From Castanea sativa (lineage: Eukaryota > Streptophyta > Magnoliopsida > Fagales > Fagaceae), in assembly GCF_040712315.1 (NCBI RefSeq), contig NC_134018.1, positions 14,900,835 to 14,964,834 of the forward strand: a stretch of DNA of 64,000 nucleotides, written 5' to 3'. Below the pieces are notes generated by a model. It saw nothing but the letters and a program-made list of their open reading frames with translations, had not been told where the DNA came from and did no database searches. This document shows, in pieces, positions 34,308 to 45,824 of this stretch. How positions within the stretch are numbered: position 1 is the stretch's first letter; each line of letters starts with the position of its first letter. The position numbers and the translations under genes are program-made.

Positions 34308-35289
34308 TGTTGGGAAATTTAGACCCCGGTTGTTAGAATTAACAAGTTTTAAATTCAAGTTGTTAATTAGATTTATTGTGCATAAAACTTGTTAAAACAA
34401 ACAAACATCAATATCATGTCAAAACTAAGTGCAGCGGAAAAATAAATAAGACATGATATGATGACTCAGGAAAACTAATGAAACCAACCAGTTTCACAGT
34501 AAAAAAGCTGGGGGGAAACCTTCCCAAAAAGCAATTCACTATAGTAAAGAGAAGTTTTAGATCTAGTACAAAACCTTTGTTCCTAGACTCTACAATCCCT
34601 GTAGATGAACTCACAGCAGAAACCTTCTACCGCTTCAGAACCTCTGAACTCTTCAATATATGAACGCCACCCTTTGATGCACGGATCCCAATACGTGACT
34701 CACTTCTTTGCACGAATTTCAGCACGTGACTCACTCACCAACTTGAGAAGAATGTTGGTTGCAAAGTTCTTCACTTCATCAACAATGAAGATCAAGAAGC
34801 ACTTGGTTACAAAACCCTAAGACGCAAAGACGCAGTAGCTTCTTTTTGGGAGAATAAAGCTTCGGTCACCTTTTGCATATGTTCTCCTTATATTCTCTTA
34901 TGTGACGGCTTCTAAAATAAGCCTTATATATGCCTAGGGTTGTGAGAAAAGAAACCCTACACAAATACAAAAGCCTGGCCCAAAAATCAAATCTAGAAAT
35001 CTGAATTCTTGTAACCTCGATAGATACCTTAATAGATAGCAGGTGTCGAGCCTCATTAAACCTCAATAGAAAGCTATCTGTCGAGCAGCTGTCCGTAGGT
35101 GTCCAGCAGGTGTCCAGCTTTAGTAAACACTTTTTCTTCACTTGTTTCTTGGTCCAATCTTCATGGCTTTAATACTAGACTTGAACAACATGTTCTTTGA
35201 AGTATTAAACACATCCTAGATCTACCCAAATACAAGTAAAGTGCGTTTTGTCAAAGGATTTGCCAACTACATAAAATATGTCCTTAACA
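34308..35289 (-). repeat. Element D 3' LTR (left copy)
   Basis: TG...CA in reverse. Words CTCGATAGATA and TGTCGAG at 35016-35085; on the minus strand a CATATATAAGGC TATA-like box lies at 34921-34932. Confidence 0.85.
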
Positions 35290-36464
35290 ATCTCGCCCTT
35301 TAGCAATTCGTAACAAAACCACAACAAACAAATGAACATATGAGAGAAGTCATAAATCACTCAACTCATACTCATTTGTTGAATACAATAAAATCTACCC
35401 TAACACAAACTCTTGAAAAACTTTGCAAGAAGAGAGTTCATGGCATGGAAGACTTTGACAACCTGTATTTCTGAAACACTTTAAACAAAACTCATCAAGG
35501 TATCTTAGTGTGAGACAGAAATAATAGATTGCATACAAATAAAGAAACATGTGTATAAAGAAAGAAAAGAAACAACACATGTAGAGATAGGTGAAGAAAA
35601 CATACATCATCGCATATAAAGAGAATAAGTCCAATGTATGTCATATATGGTCACAAGACCTAGGTACAAGAACAAGAAGCTAAAAGAAGCTCCTACAACA
35701 ACAAGGAGGTGAACATTCCACCTAACAAGATGAAACATATCTTCCCCTTATAAGGGCATGTATTTTTCCCCTTAACTTGTAGAATCTTAAAAAAGAAACC
35801 ACAAATTCTCCAATTTCTCCCCCTTTTGTCACGATTGACAATGGGTGCAAGAAGTTAGAAAGCTTCACTCGAGAAACATAAAGATGATCAAGGGGGTACA
35901 AAGAATCCATATAAATGCATGAATGTAATGAAACAATATGCTATGGATGACAAGATAAAAGAAACATGCAAAACATGTGAAAAATAATGCATGTAGAGGA
36001 TCTCGATGGATTGAGAGGTGTAGAGAAGCTATCGAGCATACCTCGACAGATCGAACAGCTATCGAGAAGCTATCGAGGGGACAGAAACTTTCTCGATCAA
36101 TCCACCTAGCTATCGAGAGGTGTCGAGATTGCGATAAGATGCAACAGAAGAACTTGACAGATAAGCCAGGTATCGAAAGGTGTCGAGAAGGTATCGAGAT
36201 GGCTTAAAAACAGTTTTTCAAGAAGGAAAAAACACAGATATGAATGCAATTAAACATGCAACTCAGCCAATGATCCAACTAACATATTAACCTCTCAAAA
36301 CATCTCTCAATCAACAAAGAGTTAAGCACATGGATCCCAAAACACATGCACACACACTAAACAAGTCTAACCGATTTTATTTTTCAAAAACAAGTCAAGA
36401 CAGTTTAGTGAGTATACATCAACACATGTAAACCTTATGATGGCCTAATCACATTGTACCTGCA
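35290..36464 (-). other. Element D 3' internal non-coding region with word cluster
   Basis: 35290-35700 matches the 3' non-coding part of A (8000-8370), with a PPT complement at about 35291-35300 (broken: CTCGCCC). 36000-36203 is the reversed CTCGATAG/CATCGAG word cluster. The TATA box, intron and ORF2 that follow the cluster in A and C are missing; the sequence jumps to the 3' region. The apparent small ORF at 35977-36207 is only a translation of the words. Confidence 0.7.
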
Positions 36465-36965
36465 CATGTATCAAGAGTAGCAAAGAATATTGCATGTTGT
36501 GTGTGAAAACATCGCAAGATTGCATAAGTGTCTCCATGTTATGACGATTTGAGATATGAGAAAATCACTTTAACTCACACACAATCATAACTATTTGATG
36601 GGGACTATCACCTTTGAGGTACATCCTATAACTCCCACATCTCCTAAAAAACACGCTTGCAATCATATTTAAAGCATTTTTGTTCTTTTTGTTTTTATTT
36701 TCTTTGCATATTTTCTTTTTATTAAGCAAACCATGCATGGGTATACAAGGGAGAGAAAAGAAATACCCAAATATGTTAAACTTTTGACATTGCACTTTTG
36801 CTATGTTGAAGCATACAGATGTCATTGACATTACACTTTTGCTATGCCAAAGCATACAAATGTCATATCATAATTGGCGGGTAACAGTGGTGAGATGGTT
36901 AGTTATGCCTTTCTCTTAGGATTTTCTAGTCCTACCCGTCAAAAAGAGTGATACGAGTGTTAAGT
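36465..36965 (-). repeat. Conserved non-coding module, element D copy (reversed)
   Basis: Reverse complement of A 5110-5600, with the ATAACTCCCACATCTCC block at about 36629 and the AACCATCTCAC-complement at about 36890. Confidence 0.75.
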
Positions 36966-37518
36966 ACAAGAGATCACTTAACCTTACTCATCACAGATAA
37001 AGAGCCACAAAGCTCACTTGCTTAATTGTGCATAAGAATGCTCATTTAAGGTACAAGAGATACAAAGTTTAGAAAACTCTGTTTCAAATGCCATTTTAAG
37101 GTTCACAAGAACCAATGTACACATACACACACTGTTTTTGTATTTTTCTGATTTTTCCCTTTTTTTATTTTGAAAACAACACAAAATAAAAATTAAAAAA
37201 CTAAACAGAAACAGACAACAACATGAAAGCATGAAGGAAGGATGCAGATGCATGAAGGCAAGATAGAAAAAAAATGCAAATGCATGAAAGCATGATTCCA
37301 AAAGCAGATAAGAAATCAAGTAAAGAAAGTCCTACTTTAGATAGAAAGAATTAAAGCAGAGGACAAAAGGAAAAGACAGTTAAGTCTTAGGATCCTTTAT
37401 CACCCACACAGCACGAGTCTTTGGCCGTAAAGATGAAAAGGCACGTGTCCTAGTATGTCTACTAAAGGACATAAAAGAATTAGAATTCCTCTGAAATTGA
37501 CTTAAAAACTCAAAAATT

Positions 37519-38304
37519 TTAATAAATCACCAAGAATAGGTACAGAGCCCTTAGACAAAGGATGAGACCTATTGCACACTCGCTTATGAGGAAGCAGCTT
37601 GAAACAATTAGGCCGAGTGTGATCGGAAGCACCACAATGGTGACAAACATGAGTAGTTTTAGAGCTACTCGGCTTCCTAGAAGGAAGTCTAACCTTAAAG
37701 GAAGTCTAACCTTAGAGGTTGACAGAGACCTCAACTTCGAACAATTTGGCCTAATATGACCAACAATATGACAATGATGACAAGTGGGGACCAATTCAAA
37801 ATTTTTATTCAACTTGGGAGTAGTTTTAGACATAGGTTTAGAAACTTCAGCATTAACATCAGATTGTTTATCTTTGTCTATCCTAGCAATATTAGCCTTC
37901 AACTCTTCATTATTCCTTTTAAATGGGGGAATATAAAAATCTTTTTCTTTTGAGTTAGGCTCAACAACAAGTTTGGCACTAGTTAATTTTTTAACATCAG
38001 TTTTAAATTCAACTAGTTGCTCTTCCAAACTCTTAATTTTGTCCACCCGAGATGAAATTTGATTTTTAAAATTCTTATTCAAATTATTGGCTTCATCTAA
38101 TTTTGTAATCAAATCATCTTTTTCAAGTTTAACCTTTTTAAATTTAGCTTTTAATTTTGTAGAACATTCAAGAGATTTCATACAAAAATTATAAAGCTTG
38201 CAATAGGCATCATGAATATCATCATTATCATTCAACACAAGATCATGCAAATCAAAACAATCAAGAGTTTCCATGACAACAGGGGTCAATGAATCACATA
38301 GCAA
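37519..38304 (-). CDS. gag: Shortened gag of element D
   Basis: 261-codon open frame. It begins with the same leader as A's gag (MLCDSLTPVVM) but then jumps to the acidic and coiled-coil C-terminal half (about residues 25-110). The UBN2-like capsid region is gone. A CCHC knuckle C-x2-C-x4-H-x4-C reads CHHCHIVGHIRPNC at residues 175-188. A second knuckle (CGASDHTRPNC) is present downstream in another frame, so a frameshift lies between. Whether this protein is made is unknown; as a gag without the capsid part it could at most bind RNA or interfere. Open frame kept despite age of the LTRs is mildly notable. Confidence 0.6.
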   Translation of the reverse strand: MLCDSLTPVVMETLDCFDLHDLVLNDNDDIHDAYCKLYNFCMKSLECSTKLKAKFKKVKLEKDDLITKLDEANNLNKNFKNQISSRVDKIKSLEEQLVEFKTDVKKLTSAKLVVEPNSKEKDFYIPPFKRNNEELKANIARIDKDKQSDVNAEVSKPMSKTTPKLNKNFELVPTCHHCHIVGHIRPNCSKLRSLSTSKVRLPLRLDFLLGSRVALKLLMFVTIVVLPITLGLIVSSCFLISECAIGLILCLRALYLFLVIY

Positions 38305-38331
38305 AGATTAAAACCTAATCAGAGTCTGCCT

Positions 38332-38343
38332 GCTCTGATACCA
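38332..38343 (-). promoter_or_regulatory. Primer binding site of element D
   Basis: TGGTATCAGAGC on the minus strand, two bases from the LTR end, as in element A. Confidence 0.85.
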
Positions 38344-38345
38344 CT

Positions 38346-39319
38346 TGTTGGAAAATTTAGACTCCGGTTGATAGAATTAACAAGTTTTAAATCCAAGTTG
38401 TTAATTAGATTTATTATGCATAAAACTTGTTAAAACAAACAAACATCAATATCATGTCAAAACTAAGTGCAGCAGAAAAATAAATAAGGCAAGATATGAT
38501 GACCCAAGAAAACTAATGAAACCAACTAGTTTCACAGTAAAAAACCTGGGGGGAAACCTTCCCAAAAAGCAATTCACTATAGTAAAGAGAAGTTTCAGAT
38601 CTAGTACAAAACCTTTATCCTTAGACTCTACAATCCCTGTAGATGAACTCCCAACAAAAACCTTCTACCGCTTCAGAACCTCTGAACTCTTCAATATATG
38701 AATGACACCCTTTGATGCACGGATCCCAGTACGTGACTCATTTCTTTGTACGAATTCCAGTACGTGACTCACTCACCAACTTGAAAAAGAAGAATGTTGT
38801 TGCAAAATTCTTCACTTCGTCAACAATGAAGATCAAGAAGCACTTGGTTACAAAACCCTAAGGCGCAAAGACGCAGTAGCTTCTTTTTGGGAAAATAAGG
38901 CTTCGGTCACCTTTTGCATATGTTTTCCTTGTATTCTCTTATGTGACGGCCTCTAAAATAAGCCTTATATATGCCTAAGGTTGTGAGAAAAGAAACCCTA
39001 CACAAATACAAAAGCTTGGCCCAAAAATCAGATCTAGAAATCTGAATTCTCATAACTTCGATAGATACCTCGATAGATAGTAAGTGTCGAGCCTCATTAA
39101 ACCTCGATAGATAGCTATCTGTCGAGCAGCTGTCCGCAGGTGTCCAACTTTAGTAAACACCTTTTCTTCACTTGTTTCTTGGTCTAATCTTCATGGCTTT
39201 AATACTAGACTTGAACAACATGTTCTTTGAAGTATTAAACACATCCTAAATCTACTCAAATACAAGTAAAGTGCATTTTGTCAAAGGATTTGCCAACTAC
39301 ATAAAATATGTCCTTAATA
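38346..39319 (-). repeat. Element D 5' LTR (right copy)
   Basis: Matches 34308-35289 along its length with scattered differences. The outermost CA is changed to TA at 39318-39319. Confidence 0.85.
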
Positions 39320-40743
39320 ACCCTAGCTTGTTTGCCCCCTTTTTGTTGCTCAGATTCCTTTGATGGAGTAGTCCTCCTCTCTTCCATCACCTTTTTTCCC
39401 TTCTAATCTCGTTTCTTCTTTTTATCGGCGGGTTCAGGTTGGGAAACCTGGGTAGAGGGAAGGATGGGAGGCTTTAGTTAAACTGCTTTTTTAGGGACGT
39501 TGCCTCCAGCGTGGGACTCCAGCAAGTCATAGAGGCTCGTTCTTGTCCTGCACTACAGCCCCGTAGCTTCTAGAATGGAAGGATCTTCTTATGTCTAGCT
39601 TATTTATGCTGAAGGAAGATGGCTGAAGTCGCTGGTGGGAGCCTTTGGGGATTGAGGTCGGTTGAAGACCCCGAAGTCATCCTCGAAATTGGAGACTTCG
39701 ACTACTTCTTCTTCTTTGGTGGTTGGTTGGGAAGGGTTTACTTCATCCTCGGCCTTGCACTAGGACAGTGGCTTTACGTCTAGTACACCTTGTGGTCCCA
39801 GACCTGGGTTGAGAAAGCTAGGCACAACAACGTTGATCAGGTGCAGGTGACGGTCTCTCCCCTTGATCATGCACGTAGGCTCCTGGAAGCTGGATGATAG
39901 GGGGTGTAGCAGAGGATGAGATGGGCAGCCCTCAACTGTCCGTCCGTGTGAATGAATACCTCGGCCTTGAGTACTTTGTTGAGGTCTAGCTCATTAACAA
40001 GAGTGAAGTTCGGAATGGCCGAATATTTATCTGCAAAATCACCAGGTGTAAACATATTGTCAAAAAATAGCATATTTAAGAAGAAAATTAAAATTGTAAG
40101 TACAAATTATAAAATTAAACACAGGGGGTATTAGTAAAGATGAAAGGGTATTGTTGGAACCATAAACCTAGACCCAAAACACCCTACATGGTGTCCCTTC
40201 TTTGGTCAGACAGTGAAGCCCATCGTGCCACTCCCTCGAGACAATGAGGAAATTTTTATTCATTCCCTTATTAGACTCAGGGAGACACAATATGAGCCTT
40301 ACTGCGAGTTCTCTAGTTCTTAGGTAGTATCCCTGCCCTGTTAGTTTATAGCAGTTGTAAACCCAGTTAACATCATGATGGGTGAGGTTCACACCCATTT
40401 TCTCGTTGAAGGCATCAACGCTGCCTAGGATCCTAAACATATTATAGGCACATTGGGTGGGGGCCAATCTATGGGCTATTAGGTAATCCCTAGTGACTCT
40501 GCCCATGGGGATTCTCATCCCTCCTTTTATGAAGGTAATCATCAGGATTACCTCTTCTCCCTCCCGCGTTTGAGTGCACCAGTCCCCTTGTTTACAGTAT
40601 TTAATGGAGACTTCTTGTGGGATTCTATATTGAGCTTTAAAGCTCTCTATGCCCTCTGCGGAGTCTACCAAGTAAGCGAATCTACCCATGAATGAGAAAG
40701 GGTTGAAGGTAAAATGAAGGTGAAAGGAAATTAGGGGGGCCAA
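39320..40743 (-). pseudogene. Minus-strand 'putative gypsy type transposon' gene of element B, 5' part
   Basis: Exon 1 (about 40168-40743) reads FMGRFAYLVDSAEGIESFKAQ, then GMRIPMGRVTRDYLIAHRLAPTQCA and GSVDAFNEKMGVNLTHHDVNW. After a probable intron, exon 2 starts near 40031 (DKYSAIPNFTLVNELDL..KAEVFIHTDGQLRAAHLIL). This fits the putative gypsy-type transposon (Transposase_28-like) family of plant elements. Below that it becomes acidic and loses its frame (stops near 39780 and 39600) before D's insertion at 39319. The rest is at 33129-34307. Confidence 0.65.
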
Positions 40744-41173
40744 GGAGGAAAGGGCTCTGGGTAAAGAAAAGTAGAAGAGAAAGTATACAAAAATATTTCA
40801 ATGACTTACACAAGGGAATAAACTCTCCTTAGATTGGTTCTTGATATTTATGAGTGTAAAAATGAAGTGAATGAAGTCTTCAAACAGTATTTGTATCAGA
40901 GAGAGAGGCGAGTGGGAGAATTCCCACCCAAGTTCCAACAAAATCCTTAGCCGTTGGATCTTCATCATGTCGTAGAACGTGGGGGACAAGGAGCTGCAGA
41001 AATTTAATGCATACGCATCCCAGATGTTGAATCGCCAGTAGCATGCCTTGGGCACTTGAAAAGGCGTTTGCGCTGACGGAGGTGACGTGTGTCAAGAAGA
41101 GGATAATGATGGTAATATCGAAATCCTCCTTGTTTTCTCTGACGAGCGAATGAGGAGAATTCCAAGGGGCTAT

Positions 41174-41966
41174 TGTAGGGATGGTAGGCCCAAAAGGGTG
41201 TATTGGGCCAGGGGCCCTATCCAAGGAGATTCAATAATCCGAGGATAGGTAGACGCTAGTGTGGGGGTGCAAGACAGTGGATGGGCAAAGGGGTTTAGCT
41301 TTAAGGTTCTAGGAAGTATGTCCGAGGACAATTTTCACCTCGGCTTAACAGGGCAGAGGTCAAAAGGGTTGGCTTGACATAAGGGGAAACATTCTGGGAA
41401 ATTCTGTTGGTAGGGATAAGCATCAAGAAGGGCTTAGGTAAGAGAAAAGTGAGAAATATCTGAAGGAAAGCTGCTACCACTGCATTAAATTCTCTATAGC
41501 TAACTCTTTGGCCAAATTTATGTGGAGGTGATACTTGAACAGTGGGAGTCAGCCTTACAACTATCTCCAAGGACTTCAGGAAGGTGCTGATGGGACAAGG
41601 AAAGGAGTCAGCCATCTGATCTACATGTGGAGGGCGGAGATGGAGCAAATGAGGGTAATATAAAGAAGAAAAATCCCATTACAGGGGGAGCATCTGAAAA
41701 TCTGGGAGAGAGAGGGTAGCACAAGGAACTGAAATTGTAGCCAAGTCTAAGAGAATCTTATTCAAGAACTACTCTCCCCCGAGGAAGAATTTCTTTGTAT
41801 AAAACTTGCTGTCTATGTGTTACTATCATCTCTAATACATTGTGGACATTGTCTTAAACATCTGAGCCTAGTTTCAAGCTCATTCTCTATAAATTCATTG
41901 CATTGTGTTCTTTGGGCCTTAATCCATTAATCTTTTGGGCTTAAGATCCAAAAACCTGCCCTTACA
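41174..41966 (+). repeat. Element B 3' LTR
   Basis: TGTAGGGATGG...CTTACA, similar to 30280-31079 throughout, with words CCGAGGATAGG, GTCCGAGGACAA and ACCTCGGC at 41238-41345. 40744-41173, just before it, is non-coding internal sequence. Confidence 0.9.
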
Positions 41967-41995
41967 ATAATAATAATAACAATAATAATAAATAT

Positions 41996-42000
<5 letters not shown>

Positions 42001-42026
<26 letters not shown>
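42001..42026 (+). repeat. (TA)n microsatellite
   Basis: Pure AT run directly after the (AAT)n flank of element B. Confidence 0.95.
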
Positions 42027-42031
<5 letters not shown>

Positions 42032-42289
42032 CATTGAGAATAACTATCTAATATATTTGACATACAGTAAAGCATCACTAAAAAATCACATATATCTTAC
42101 GTCTTATGCAGCTGTAAAATTTATATATAAGAGAGAAATGGTTCGTATAGATGATGTACCAATATACTTATATACCTCATGGTCAAAGTGTTTGGGACAC
42201 CACGCTTGTGTATTTTTTAACTTTCCTTATATTATTTTTGCATCAACATTACTCTATGAAATTACATTGATTGAAACTAGTTAGTTATG

Positions 42290-42440
42290 GTGGGTTTTAA
42301 TTAGCTCAAATAATAAATTATTTAATTGTTGAATAAGAGATTTGAGATTCAATCTTTGTCTATATCAAATATCAATTAATGTCTTGGTCTAATAATAAAA
42401 AACTATCATCAAAAGTAGATGGTATAAGTTAAAAAGTGTG
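42290..42440 (+). mobile_element. tRNA-derived SINE copy, diverged
   Basis: A-box-like TTAGCTCAAATAA near 42301; decayed B-box GAGATTCAATCT near 42349; body ATCAATTAATGTCTTGGTCT and AGTAGATGGTATAAGTT, in the same order as the copies at 18914 and 29050. Confidence 0.6.
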
Positions 42441-42524
42441 AGTAAAAAAGTATAAAAATGTGTGTAAAAATATGTGTGTAATATTATTTAAAATGTAAAA
42501 ATGTAAGTTTAAACTCTAATACCA

Positions 42525-42710
42525 AACAGCCCTCAGGTTCCATCAATTTAATATGATAGCTCAATTTAATATGATAGCGTCATGATTACATATTGATTAC
42601 ATAATCGAACTAGTGTTTCTTCAATATAAAAATCTAATGATATAAAAAGAGAGTTTCTTGGAAACAACAATTGATATAATAACAAGTTTCTTTCCTTACA
42701 TGATTTCACT
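42525..42710 (+). repeat. Duplicate of 29530-29690
   Basis: Blocks TTTAATATGATAGCGTCATG, AACTAGTGTTTCTTCAA and ACAATTGATATAATAACAAG correspond to those left of element B. Confidence 0.6.
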
Positions 42711-43169
42711 TCTTTAATAATATAAAACCTAGTACGAAACAAAAGTATACCTTCTTTAAATTATTTTATTTCTTCGATAATTTAACATACATGTGCTACT
42801 CTTCTCAAAAAAAAAAAAAAAAAAAAAACATACATGTGCTACTGCTTCGTTCTGGCGCTGACAGCCTTAAAAATACAATATTTTCTTTGATAATATAAGT
42901 TGACTATAATATAAGTTGACAGCCTTAAAAAATTTAGAAGGAAAATATTAATTAAATAAGGTTAAAATTCTGACATATTGTCGTGGATCGACATTCAAGG
43001 GAGAGACTAAACAACAGAGAAAAGCTGTGAGTATTAATTTATGTTTATATTTTCTTTAAATTAATCCATTATTTCCTAGTCTTACAAAGTTGTTTTATTA
43101 AGCTGTCACTGTCGACGTTAATGGGGGCTTTTTTTTTTTTTTTATAATAATTTTTTGTTTTTGATACGA

Positions 43170-44760
43170 TATAATTTTTTTTAATTGGGTAGTTGGTGGA
43201 GTGGGGAGAACTTTGCTTCTCAACTTAACATAATGATAATGTATTCGTAATCCAATCCAATGTAGAATAAAAAATAACATTAACTACTCTTTGCTGTAGA
43301 GAAATTACAAATATTATAAAATCACGTTACCCTATATATGCCAGCGCCATATTAAAAAACATAATATTCTTTCTGACAGCGTATTAAATTATATAGGATC
43401 TTACATCTACTTGCTATTCATAAAATTTTATTATATAAAAAAAATTAATCTAATTGTTCTTAATTATCTAGACCCGTTTGATATGTGTGTTTAAATAACA
43501 GTTTTTAAATTGAAAATTTTTTTTGAAATACATGTAGGTGAAAAAGTGTGTAAAAATACATGTAATATTGTTTAATAATTAAAAATTGTTGTTTAAAATC
43601 ATATACCAAACTCCCAAATTTCTTCCAATATAGTTTCATTCATAGAGTAATGCTGATGCAAAAATGACATCATCCTAAAAATGTCTTTTCAATCCTAGCT
43701 AGCAATCAAATATTACTCCATCATTAATATTTCTCGTTAAAATCAATTTCTTTCGCTTCAAATTTTGAGCACCAGCTTTAATCAATTTCTACTGGATCCA
43801 AATCTAATTTAGGCCAATGATATTTTAAAATAACTAAATTAATCCTAATTAAATTCATTAAAGTTCATCACTAATAAAAAGATATTAAGGTTTTAGTTTA
43901 AAATTATAACTTTATTTAATATCATTAACATTATAATATATTTTAAAAATTTAACCGTTAGATTGTATGTTATTTACGCTTTTATGCATGTCAAAGTTTA
44001 TGCCAATCGAATATTATTTACTATATGATCTATAAGATTATATTTTATACATACTTTTAAATTACAAAAACTTGCAATTTAAACAATTTATTGATGGCAT
44101 AGCTATTAATCTTTATTTTTTTTATAGAAATTTTGCAAGTATGGACGATATTAGAAGAAAATATATTTTAATAGTGGATTTGTCAAAATTCATTTTTGAT
44201 AAAAATAAGTAAAGTTGTAACCTTAGACTACAACTAATTTTGTAACTAAATTTTGTTCTTAATCTAATATGTTTTAACTAAACAAACCCTACATGAGTTC
44301 ATTCTCAAAATGTTTGTACCTTTGTAAGTTTTTCTATAAGGATTTTTACTTCGTGAATAAATATGGACTCTTTGTGTAATTGCAATTGTGTTCGTTCTTC
44401 ATGATTTTATCTATGTATTGTTTTATTCATTTTTTACTCTTGTGATTATAAACCACCTTGATAAAGAATTGAATCAATCAAATTCAAATTTGGTACTTCA
44501 AGTCAATGCGACCCGTTTCTCAAAAAAAAAAAAAAAAGTCAACGAGACCTAAATCAATGTTTTAATCCTCCTTTCGGATAGAAGAAGTTGCCCTACCGAT
44601 TGACACACCCTACCAAGTCAATGCGAGTGTATTATCTTATTTGTTAATATGTGGCATGCGAATAATTAGGACCTTCAGATTCGAGGAGAGCTTAATGGTG
44701 GGTGATTTAGAATATAATTAATATTTGGTCTTGTTTTTTGGTTAACTGGCTTAGTCTTGT
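43170..44760 (+). repeat. Segmental duplication, copy 1
   Basis: Aligns with 45825-46861 continued at 61913-62520. Landmarks in order: GTAGTTGGTGGAGTGGGGAG, AATAACATTAACTACTC, TAGGATCTTACATCTACTTG, ATGATATC-type block, TTGTAACCTTAGACTACAAC, TTTTTACTTCGTGAATAAAT, GGTACTTCAAGTCAATGCGA, GGTGGGTGATTTAGAATATA. No gene. A MITE (about 43885-44270) lies inside both copies, so it was there before the duplication. Confidence 0.8.
43885..44270 (+). mobile_element. MITE with GCTACAAAATT-type ends, copy 2
   Basis: The body is the reverse complement of 23646-24043. Right end ACTACAACTAATTTTGTAAC; the left end is decayed. Confidence 0.6.
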
Positions 44761-45712
44761 AATCTTAAACTTTGAATCCAAATAAATAAATTAAATTTTC
44801 CACCAGAAAAGTTATGCTAAGGATGATAATTGCTATGACCATCGGTTGCGATTATACCATTGTGCATTCTTGATGTGATGATTACTTCACAAGTAAAAAA
44901 TTCTTATGAAATAGGGGAGCAAAGGTTAGAGCTTAAGTCTCCAAGAGAGAGAGTTTTACACACATATATATTTAGATTAGGAAGAGTAGAATTTTTATTT
45001 TGTATAAAAAATGGTTTATGATTAAATTATGTCAATGCCAACTGTTTCTCGGATTCTTCAAAGGTAAATTGAGCTCATGATATGGATTTTCTATTGGATT
45101 AATTTTAAAGGGTTTTGTCGAGGTTTTATGTTGATTGGAATTTAAGAAATTCATCGCTTGGAGTTAAGTTAAAGAGTTTTGCTCTTTTAAAAAATAGGGA
45201 TAAAATTTTAAAAGGGTTTTGTAGTTGGGTTTCTTGGTTTTGAACATATGCAAGGAGATTGATTGGGAATTTGATTTCATTTCCACCTAAACCATGAAAC
45301 TTGGGAAAAAGATAAAAATACAAATTGAGCCTCACATCATTTTTGAGAGTTAACATACAAAGATAATAATGCAAGGTCTATTGCATCCTTTACACACACA
45401 GATCTAACAATATAAAACGACGTAAAGGTTAAGTAGCGTAGTAAGAGCAAGAAAGCTGAAAGTCACTAAGCTATACATAGTGTATGGAAAGAGGGTTTAG
45501 TGTTTGAGAGAGAGAGAGAGAGATAAAAGATGATTGAAAAAATATTTATACTTTTCTTTTTAACAATAATATGCAACGGAGGCTAACAAAAACAACCATA
45601 AATGGGTAAAATTGTACTTTTAAACTACATGTAGGCCAGGCAAAAATTCAAATTGGAGCTAACAAGAAGTTGGTAAAATGCAGTTAACCCTATTCTCGAA
45701 ATTGGCTTATTT

Positions 45713-45717
<5 letters not shown>
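44761..45717. other. Intergenic, no supported gene
   Basis: Spacer between the two duplication copies. Contains (GA)n at 45505-45524. The 82-codon minus ORF at 45126-45374 has no recognisable family. Confidence 0.5.
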
Positions 45718-45761
<44 letters not shown>

Positions 45762-45787
45762 ACCCTATTCTCGAAATTGGCTTATTT

Positions 45788-45820
<33 letters not shown>
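45680..45820 (+). repeat. Two (TA)n tracts in a short tandem duplication
   Basis: The block GTTAACCCTATTCTCGAAAT plus TGGCTTATTTGTT occurs at 45684 and 45758, each followed by a (TA)n run (45716-45757 and 45790-45820). Confidence 0.85.
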
Positions 45821-45823
<3 letters not shown>

Positions 45824-45824
45824 T

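Larger units (their letters stand above)
34308..39319 (-). mobile_element. Element D: non-autonomous LTR retrotransposon nested in B (reversed)
   Basis: LTRs at 34308-35289 and 38346-39319. Flanks ACTCT (34303-34307) and ACCCT (39320-39324) agree at four of five bases. On the minus strand the LTR starts TGTTAAGGACATA; in the right copy the second base of the terminus is mutated. The PBS is at 38334-38343 on the minus strand (TGGTATCAGAGC extends to 38332). It holds a shortened gag, the conserved non-coding module and a word cluster, but no ORF2 and no pol. About 5.0 kb. It sits in the antisense gene of B. Confidence 0.88.
30280..41966 (+). mobile_element. Element B: deleted Ty3/gypsy LTR retrotransposon, with nested element D
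   Basis: Direct LTRs (30280-31079 and 41174-41966) start TG and end TTACA. Flanks are ATAAT on both sides (30275-30279, 41967-41971), inside an (AAT)n tract, so the duplication is supported but not independent of the microsatellite. Without nested D it is 6.7 kb. Just after the PBS-like site comes the integrase core; gag, protease, reverse transcriptase and RNase H are missing. Further in are an 82-bp minisatellite and a large minus-strand gene of 'putative gypsy type transposon' kind, split by D. Non-autonomous. Confidence 0.88.

Noticed and set aside
35977..36207. Arg/Glu-rich 76-codon ORF, and its counterpart at 55606-55842
   Set aside because: Both are frame-wise translations of the CTCGATAG/ATCGAG word clusters inside retrotransposons, not conserved genes.
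30280..41966. Intact autonomous Ty3 element
   Set aside because: Integrase follows the PBS directly, gag-RT is absent, and the second catalytic Asp is replaced by Asn.
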